Shown here: positions 48,016 through 52,923 of the stretch, piece by piece
Position numbering within the stretch: the stretch's first letter is position 1
Layout of the letters: each line of letters starts with the position of its first letter
Assembly (NCBI RefSeq): GCF_022179725.1
Contig: NZ_BPRC01000030.1
Coordinates: forward strand, 1-52,923
DNA from: Methylorubrum aminovorans
GTDB taxonomy: Bacteria > Pseudomonadota > Alphaproteobacteria > Rhizobiales > Beijerinckiaceae
Length of the DNA: 52,923 bases
Reading direction: 5' to 3'
The notes under the pieces: model-generated
Told to the model about the DNA's origin: nothing
Databases searched by the model: none
The model's input: only the letters and a program-made list of their open reading frames with translations
Program-made: the position numbers and the translations under genes

Positions 48016-48216
48016 AGCTTCCCATCTAACAACGGTAGAAAAAGGAAGCAATCGCCGCAGCATTATCACTCTAAGTTGAACCGCGACCGGCTGAGCCTGT
48101 TAATTCGCAGTTCTCCATACGCGATAGAAAGTCCACGACCCTCTCTACAGCTCGATGCTGTAAGGCAACATTTTAGGCGCACAAGGTATGACCGCGCGAT
48201 AGCGGGCATACGACTC

Positions 48217-49395
48217 ATGATACATCGCCTCACCGGTTACATTGAGACCAAGTTGGTCTTCCTGGCAGCGCTAATCGCATGCCTCTGCATTGCAGCCACG
48301 CTAGGGTTCTATCAGCACGTGAACACCGTTCGCGCTGGAACCGATAACCTCATCGCCAGCAATCTCCGCGCGCGACACCTCGTGCAGCTACTCACGCTTG
48401 TGCAAAATGCTGAAACTGGACAACGCGGTTACCTTCTGACGGGTCGAGATGAATATCTGCAACCTTATGTTCAGGCGATCTCACAGATTGATCAGAGCCT
48501 TCTCACACTGCAGAAAGATTACACCCACAACGATCTCGCGAAGCAGGTCATAATCAGCATCGATCAGCAGGTTCGCGCCAAGTTTTCCGAGATGAAATCT
48601 ACGATCGAGGCGCGACAACGAGATGGATTAGAAGCCGCCCTCTCAATTGTGCAGCAAGATACGGGTAAGCGCCTCATGGATGCTGTCCACACTGATGTGG
48701 GTCACCTCCTTGAGGCCGAGAGAACTGCGATTAATCGCAGCGCTCTGTGGCAGCGCGACGCCGCGAAACGCGACGCCACGTTTTGGGTTTGGATGGCCCC
48801 GATGATTTTGCTACCGGTTGCCTCCTGCTTGCTGCTTGCTTTTCGTGACGCGCGGCGAGGTCGGCGTGAGGGCGCGCGTCTAGCCCACGCATCAAGCCAC
48901 GACCCACTGACAGGCTTGCTCAACCGCTCGGCACTGATCGATCAGCTAGACGCTGCACTGCTCCGCCGGCCTTCCGAAGTTGGGCTGCTCTACCTAGATT
49001 TGAACGACTTCAAAGCTGTCAACGACAGCTTAGGCCACGCTGTCGGTGATCGCCTTTTGGTTGCAGCCGCACAGTGCCTCCGGGAGACGTTGCGTCCGGT
49101 CGATGCGATCGCACGCATCGGCGGTGACGAGTTCGTAGTGGTGGTAGAACAGTGCTCCTCACCATCGTTCCTGCTTACCCTGGCAAGGCGTGTGGAGGTT
49201 GCTCTTGAAGAGATCCAGCTACCTGAACTGAGCAGTCGTCGAATTGGCGGAAGCGTTGGGATAGCCCACAGCGCGGAGGATGCTTCCTCGACTGCACGCC
49301 TCCTCGAGGTGGCTGATACGGCCATGTACAAGCGGAAAGGGCAGCTGCGCCAAATACGTGCCAACCCTTCGAGACCACGCCTCAGCATTGTATAA
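48217..49395 (+). CDS. Diguanylate cyclase with CHASE3 sensor domain
   Basis: A protein of about 392 residues. Two membrane helices (FLAALIACLCIAATLGFYQH and MAPMILLPVASCLLLAF) enclose a CHASE3 domain (VQNAETGQRGYLLTGRDEYL is its signature). A GGDEF domain follows (SHDPLTGLLNRSALIDQLDA; ARIGGDEFVVVVEQCSS), intact at the active site. The product-inhibition site RxxD (RPVD) is five residues before GGDEF. It should make cyclic di-GMP in response to a periplasmic signal. The start is uncertain: ATG 48217 is preferred over TTG 48076. Confidence 0.9.
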   Translation: MIHRLTGYIETKLVFLAALIACLCIAATLGFYQHVNTVRAGTDNLIASNLRARHLVQLLTLVQNAETGQRGYLLTGRDEYLQPYVQAISQIDQSLLTLQKDYTHNDLAKQVIISIDQQVRAKFSEMKSTIEARQRDGLEAALSIVQQDTGKRLMDAVHTDVGHLLEAERTAINRSALWQRDAAKRDATFWVWMAPMILLPVASCLLLAFRDARRGRREGARLAHASSHDPLTGLLNRSALIDQLDAALLRRPSEVGLLYLDLNDFKAVNDSLGHAVGDRLLVAAAQCLRETLRPVDAIARIGGDEFVVVVEQCSSPSFLLTLARRVEVALEEIQLPELSSRRIGGSVGIAHSAEDASSTARLLEVADTAMYKRKGQLRQIRANPSRPRLSIV

Positions 49396-49561
49396 AGCAG
49401 GTGACTGTCAACTTCTTATGAGCCCTGCCGGTTGACTTGGAACCGCTGGCTGCCGGATGCTCATATGGAGTTGCCGGAAAACGCCCAAAGACCCATCTGA
49501 TACTGATGCGCGCCGAGCTCCTTGACCTCACCGACGGCATGCTGCTCGGCGCGGACAGCAG

Positions 49562-49585
49562 AAAGGGCGCTCCATGGCGCCCTTT
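49562..49585. terminator. Terminator-like hairpin after the DUF892 gene
   Basis: AAAGGGCGC (49562-49570) pairs with GCGCCCTTT (49577-49585) around a six-base loop. On the minus strand the stem ends in TTTC. It follows the leftward DUF892 gene by 25 bp. Confidence 0.55.
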
Positions 49586-49609
49586 CCGCATCCTCAGATT
49601 CTTCAGGGC

Positions 49610-50155
49610 TCAGGTAGCCTTGCGCCCGCCCTTGCCTTTGGTGGTGCCTTCCTCAGCGTCCGTCTCTGAACCTTCGACGTTGATCCGCTCGGCGATCTCG
49701 GAAAGCAGCTGATCGGTCTTCTTTTCTTCCTGCAGGGTCTCATCCAGCAGCTTGGCGGCGTCCGCGTAGCCGAGCTGGCTCGCCCAGGTCTTCAGCGTGC
49801 CGTAGCGGGCGATCTCGTAGTGCTCGACCGCCTGCGCACAGGCCGCCAGCACAGCGTCCGCCGCCGGGCTATCCTCGAAGTCCTCAAGATCTTCTTCCAT
49901 TTCCGAGGTCAGGCCCTGCATCGCCTCGCAGGTCTTGGCACGCGCCGGCTTACCGATGATCTCGAACACCTGCTGCAGGCGCTCGACCTGATTGGCGCTT
50001 TCCTCGGCATGGGTCTCGAAGGCTTGGCGCAGCTCATCGTGCTCGGCCGCCTTGGCCGACTTCTTCAAAGCCCGGACAGACTGCTTTTCCGCGTAATAGA
50101 CGTCCTTGAGGGTTTCGTAGAACGCATCCTGCAAGGTTTTCTGCTTGGTGGCCAT
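49610..50155 (-). CDS. DUF892 ferritin-like protein, YciE/YciF type
   Basis: A protein of 181 residues with the DUF892 pattern: QDAFYETLKDVYYAEKQSVR, then FETHAEESANQVERLQQVFE, EHYEIARYGTLKTWASQLGY and LLDETLQEEKKTDQLLSEIA. The Glu/His residues are the putative di-iron ligands of this ferritin-like four-helix bundle. Family members are stress-induced. A basic lysine-rich tail (TTKGKGGRKAT) follows. No EcfG promoter was found upstream. Confidence 0.92.
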   Translation of the reverse strand: MATKQKTLQDAFYETLKDVYYAEKQSVRALKKSAKAAEHDELRQAFETHAEESANQVERLQQVFEIIGKPARAKTCEAMQGLTSEMEEDLEDFEDSPAADAVLAACAQAVEHYEIARYGTLKTWASQLGYADAAKLLDETLQEEKKTDQLLSEIAERINVEGSETDAEEGTTKGKGGRKAT

Positions 50156-50311
50156 GTAGTCCTGTCTCCCGTGTGCTATTTAATCGGCTCGCCGGCAGCG
50201 TGGCAGCTCCCTGCGTTTTCGTAAGAACGTGCCGCGTGGGAGGCGGGTCCATAAATTGATCTGTTAAAAATTCCTGTGCATGGTGGGGAAGACGTCTTCG
50301 TTCAAGGAACC

Positions 50312-50449
50312 TTATGCGGCCCGCAGCTCGCGCAGGATCTGCTCGACCAGCCCTGAGGAGTAGGGTTTGTCGATGAAGCGGGCTTTGGCAGGTAGGTCCC
50401 CGGGTCCTGGCTTGGTCGCACCCGAGCAGACAACAATCAGGATCTCTGG
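50312..50449 (-). pseudogene. Response regulator, 3' half, cut off by an IS element
   Basis: The minus strand encodes PEILIVVCSGATKPGPGDLP, then AKARFIDKPYSSGLVEQILR and a stop at 50312. This is the last third of a receiver domain, with the conserved lysine in DKPY. The first part is at 51650-51896. Between them lies the IS element. Deleting the IS and one copy of CTGG restores a single frame of 127 codons. The disruption leaves this half without a start. Confidence 0.9.
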
Positions 50450-50511
50450 TGACCTTGCCCCCTGGATTGCCCTTGTTCTGAAGCTAGGGTCCGTCGAAGA
50501 GGAGACGGACG

Positions 50512-50778
50512 ATGAAGAAGAGCCGGTTCAGCGAAGAGCAGATCATCGGCATCCTGAAGGAGCAGCAGGCCGGGCTACCGGTCGTTGAGATCTGCCGTCG
50601 CCACGGCATCAGCGACGCGACGTTCTACACGTGGCGCTCGCGTTTCGGCGGCATGGAGGTCTCTGACGCGCGTCGCCTAAAGGCGCTCGACGAGGAGAAC
50701 CGCAAGCTCAAGAAGCTCCTGGCCGAGGCGATGCTCGACGTGGCGACGCTGCGTGAGGCGCTGGGAAAAAACTTCTGA
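50512..50778 (+). CDS. IS3-family transposase OrfA
   Basis: An 88-residue protein with a helix-turn-helix (RFSEEQIIGILKEQQAGLPV, then EICRRHGISDATFYTWRSRF) and a leucine zipper (LDEENRKLKKLLAEAMLDVA). It binds the IS ends and regulates transposition. Near its end the heptamer A-AAA-AAC (50766-50772) allows a -1 ribosomal frameshift into orfB; the frame after the slip is open through to orfB. Confidence 0.93.
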   Translation: MKKSRFSEEQIIGILKEQQAGLPVVEICRRHGISDATFYTWRSRFGGMEVSDARRLKALDEENRKLKKLLAEAMLDVATLREALGKNF

Positions 50779-50801
50779 CGCCCGGCGCACGGAGAACGGC
50801 C

Positions 50802-51623
50802 GTGAACTGGGCCATCGCGGAGAAGGGCTATTCGCAGCGTCGCGCCTGCGGGCTGATCGGCCTGGAGCCGAAGACATACCGCTACGCCTCGACCCGCGGT
50901 GACGATGCAGCCGTGCGGGCACGCCTGCGCAGCCTGGCCGGCGAGCGCCGCCGGTTCGGCTACCGGCGCCTGCTCATCCTGATGCAGCGTGAGGGCCTCA
51001 TACTCAACCACAAGAAGCTCTTCCGCCTCTATCGGGAGGAACGGCTGTCGGTGCGCAAGCGCGGTGGGCGCAAACGAGCCCTTGGCACGCGGGCACCGGC
51101 CGCCGTGCCCCAGGAGCCGAACCAGCGCTGGAGCCTGGACTTCGTCTCCGACACGCTCGACGACGGGCGGCGCTTCCGCATCCTCGTCGTGGTCGACGAC
51201 TGCACGCGGGAGTGTCTCGCGCTGGTGGTCGACACGTCGCTGTCCGGGCAGCGGGTTGCGCGCGAACTCGACCGGATCATCAAGGACCGGGGCAAGCCGC
51301 TGATGATCGTCTCGGACAACGGCACCGAGTTGACCTCGCACGCCATCCTGCGCTGGCAGGAGGAGCGTGCGGTCGAGTGGCACTACATCGCCCCCGGCAA
51401 GCCGCAGCAGAACGGTTTTGTCGAGAGCCTGAACGGGCGCTTGCGCGACGAGTGCCTGAACGAGCATCTGTTCAGGAGCCTGCCGGCGGCCCGGACCATC
51501 ATCGAGGTGTGGCGGGTCGACTACAACACCTGCCGCCCCCACACGAGCCTTGGCGGGCTCACCCCGAACGCGTTTGCAACCCGGTCCAAGCAGGACCAGA
51601 ACCAGAACAGACTCTGGTTATGA
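50802..51623 (+). CDS. IS3-family transposase OrfB (DDE integrase core)
   Basis: A 273-residue reading frame with the DDE motif: Asp in RWSLDFVSDTL, Asp in MIVSDNGTELTS and Glu in QNGFVESLNGRLRDECL. It is translated as part of an OrfAB fusion by the frameshift at 50766-50772. The fusion cuts and joins the IS ends. The C-terminus (RPHTSLGGLTPNAFATRSKQ) is typical. It looks fully intact, so the element should be active. Confidence 0.94.
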   Translation: MNWAIAEKGYSQRRACGLIGLEPKTYRYASTRGDDAAVRARLRSLAGERRRFGYRRLLILMQREGLILNHKKLFRLYREERLSVRKRGGRKRALGTRAPAAVPQEPNQRWSLDFVSDTLDDGRRFRILVVVDDCTRECLALVVDTSLSGQRVARELDRIIKDRGKPLMIVSDNGTELTSHAILRWQEERAVEWHYIAPGKPQQNGFVESLNGRLRDECLNEHLFRSLPAARTIIEVWRVDYNTCRPHTSLGGLTPNAFATRSKQDQNQNRLWL

Positions 51624-51649
51624 ACGGGGGCAAACAGGGGGCAAGGTCA

Positions 51650-51896
51650 CTGGCCAGCGGGCAGCAACTTCACGGGCCAAGTCGAAACCATTGAGGTCAC
51701 CCGGCATGTTCACATCGGTGAACAGCAAGTCGACACCGTCCTTCTCCTGGAGGTAGCGCAGCGCTGCGTCAGCGGTGGCGACCTCCAAGACCTTGAACCC
51801 GGCATCGGCCAGGGTGTCGGCCGCCTCCATACGTAGAATAAATTCATCCTCGGCAACCAAGGCGACAGCGGGAGGCGACGCAGTATGCAATTCCAT
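51650..51896 (-). pseudogene. Response regulator, 5' half, interrupted by the IS element
   Basis: The frame begins MELHTASPPAVALVAEDEFI and runs to the IS junction. It contains the acidic pocket (EDE) and the phospho-acceptor aspartate in LLFTDVNMPGDLNGF. Read on, it runs a few codons into the IS and stops. With the 3' half at 50312-50449 it restores a 126-residue single-domain receiver. It starts 69 bp after the large HWE kinase gene, same strand, and was probably its partner or a feedback regulator. The insertion should have abolished it. Confidence 0.92.
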
Positions 51897-51964
51897 TCAA
51901 ACAGAAGGGGGAAGCTGCGGGAAAGGTTTCAGCTTGGCTGAAGCCTAATCACCAAAACCTACCG

Positions 51965-52923
51965 CTATGCTGCGATTTCGCTACGCTGCTCCTGCATCGA
52001 GGCAAGGGGCGCCTCCAGGCGGCAGATTAGCCCGGTCGGTGCATAGGTCTGCCTAACCTCACCACCGACCTCGGCGGCGAAGCTGCGCTCGATCAGGCGT
52101 GAGCCGAACCCGCGCCGCGCAGGCTGGGCGAGAATGGGCGGCCCACCCTGCTCGGACCAGGTAAGGCAGAACCGGGGCGCTTCGCCCTCGTGCACAATGT
52201 GCCAGCGCAGCTCCACGATCCCGCTTTCGTTCGAAAGAGCGCCGTACTTGGCCGCGTTGGTGGCCAGCTCGTGCAGAGCCAGAGCCAGTGAGAGGGCTGA
52301 TTTCGCACCGAGCAGCACGTTCGGGCCGCTAACCCGGATCCGTGCAGGTCCGGCCTGGGCATGCACACTCAGGGCCCCCTGGACCACCTCCATGATCGGG
52401 GCAGCCTTCCAGCTGGCCTGCGTGAGAATGTCATGCGCGCGGCCGAGTGAGATTAGGCGGGCGGCAAAAGCCTCACGCGCTTCGTCGATGTCCGCCGCCC
52501 CTCGCAGCGTCTGACTGGCAATCGCCTGCACCATCGCCAGCGTGTTCTTGACCCGGTGCTGCAGCTCACCCGTCAGCAGGCGCTGCTGCTCTTCCGCCTG
52601 CTTGCGCTCGGTGATGTCCAGCATCGCCCCAATCATGCGCGTCGCTTTTCCCTGCGCGTCGCGGATGACGGAACCGCGGTCGAGGATGTCGGCATAGGAG
52701 CCGTCGGCCCGCAGGAAGCGGTACTCGTCGCTCCAGACAGTACCCGTCCCATCGATAACAGCATGGATGGAGGCATCGATGCGGGCGCGGTCGTCGGGAT
52801 GGATGTGGCTGATCCACCAGTCACCGGTCGGCTCGACCGCATCAGGCGCGTAGCCGTGGGCAACCTGCAGCGCCTCGTTCCAGAGCACGTGGTTGGTGGC
52901 GAGGTTCCAGTCCCAGATCGCAT
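51965..52923 (-). CDS. HWE-family sensor histidine kinase, C-terminal part
   Basis: This is the 3' part of the gene that starts at 1762 and runs off the left end. It holds the end of the fourth PAS domain (ADILDRGSVIRDAQGKATRM, then IGAMLDITERKQAEEQQRLL) and the kinase: phospho-acceptor helix GELQHRVKNTLAMVQAIASQ with His673 of the joined protein, an N-box (LALHELATNAAKYGAL) and the HWE family WxE motif (LTWSEQGGPP). Positions 52813-52923 repeat the first 111 bases. The kinase lacks membrane segments. Its likely phosphorylation target, the next gene, is disrupted. Confidence 0.95.
   Translation of the reverse strand, partial: AIWDWNLATNHVLWNEALQVAHGYAPDAVEPTGDWWISHIHPDDRARIDASIHAVIDGTGTVWSDEYRFLRADGSYADILDRGSVIRDAQGKATRMIGAMLDITERKQAEEQQRLLTGELQHRVKNTLAMVQAIASQTLRGAADIDEAREAFAARLISLGRAHDILTQASWKAAPIMEVVQGALSVHAQAGPARIRVSGPNVLLGAKSALSLALALHELATNAAKYGALSNESGIVELRWHIVHEGEAPRFCLTWSEQGGPPILAQPARRGFGSRLIERSFAAEVGGEVRQTYAPTGLICRLEAPLASMQEQRSEIAA
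52813..52923. repeat. Terminal direct repeat, right copy
   Basis: Identical to 1-111; see the left copy. It shows that the sequence is circular and has been counted twice over this stretch. Confidence 0.95.

Larger units (their letters stand above)
50450..51649 (+). mobile_element. IS3-family insertion sequence, IS407-like, complete
   Basis: A 1,200-bp element. The ends are inverted repeats starting TGACCTTGCCCCCTG, perfect over 15 bp and imperfect over about 28. It is flanked by a 4-bp direct repeat, CTGG (50446-50449 and 51650-51653), as expected for the IS407 subgroup. It carries orfA and orfB linked by a -1 frameshift. Intact ends, target duplication and frames, and exact restoration of the target gene, all indicate a recent insertion. 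Only one copy is on this molecule. Confidence 0.95.

Noticed and set aside
50625..51542. Minus-strand open frame of 305 codons inside the IS element
   Set aside because: It is antisense to orfA/orfB, which carry all motifs of an IS3 transposase.

Overview
The window looks like one complete circular plasmid, cut open inside a gene. The first 111 bases (1-111) recur exactly as the last 111 (52813-52923), so the molecule would be about 52,812 bp. Joining the ends restores one open reading frame: a large HWE-family sensor kinase of 869 codons, split here between 1-1762 and 51965-52923, both on the minus strand. High GC content and the gene families present (HWE kinases, NepR, MucR, DUF6894, DUF3768, DUF2934, YsnF/AvaK proteins, a PF10134-type RepA, a MobQ-type relaxase) point to an alphaproteobacterium of the Hyphomicrobiales, most likely Methylobacterium or a close relative. 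That is an inference from families, not a database match.

Backbone half (about 4-24.8 kb). It holds orphan genes (4-7 kb); a four-gene envelope operon built around a membrane-anchored ClpB-like AAA+ ATPase (7.2-10.2 kb); a transfer module of TraG/VirD4 coupling protein, MobA/MobL relaxase and a recognisable oriT (10.4-13.9 kb); a replication and partition block with hairpins, iterons, DnaA boxes, RepA, a ribbon-helix-helix protein and ParA (14.3-17.8 kb); and a defence region (18.5-24.8 kb). A dispersed AT-rich operator-like motif occurs about a dozen times across 5.0-24.2 kb, and I found no copy elsewhere. No mating-pair type IV secretion genes are present, so the plasmid is probably mobilizable rather than self-transmissible.

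Defence region. The highlight is a tight minus-strand operon at 18510-20883 encoding, in order of transcription, a stand-alone SLOG-like protein, a ThsB-like (DUF1863) TIR protein, a caspase-like protease with a His/Cys dyad, and a second TIR protein. It resembles the TIR-plus-caspase (type IV) Thoeris arrangement but carries two TIR proteins and a free SLOG protein. A divergent operon of three small unknown genes shares its promoter region. An Abi-like HEPN protein and an XRE regulator lie close by.

Cargo half (about 25-52.8 kb and 0-4 kb). This half is regulatory and respiratory. It has an alpha-r8/suhB-like small RNA, NepR and two YsnF/AvaK stress proteins behind a perfect EcfG-type promoter, an AraC regulator, a secreted protein with tandem Tudor-like repeats, an HNH nuclease and a serine recombinase. 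It also has many small proteins, three Crp/Fnr regulators (one with an Fe-S cysteine pattern), a MucR homologue, an MFS transporter with cytochrome bo3 oxidase genes cyoABCD behind an FNR-type box, two HWE kinases, a chemoreceptor, a CHASE3-GGDEF diguanylate cyclase and a DUF892 protein. An intact 1,200-bp IS3-family (IS407-like) element has split the single-domain response regulator that follows the large kinase. Removing the element and one copy of its 4-bp target duplication restores a 126-residue receiver protein in frame. No tRNA, rRNA or CRISPR array was seen.
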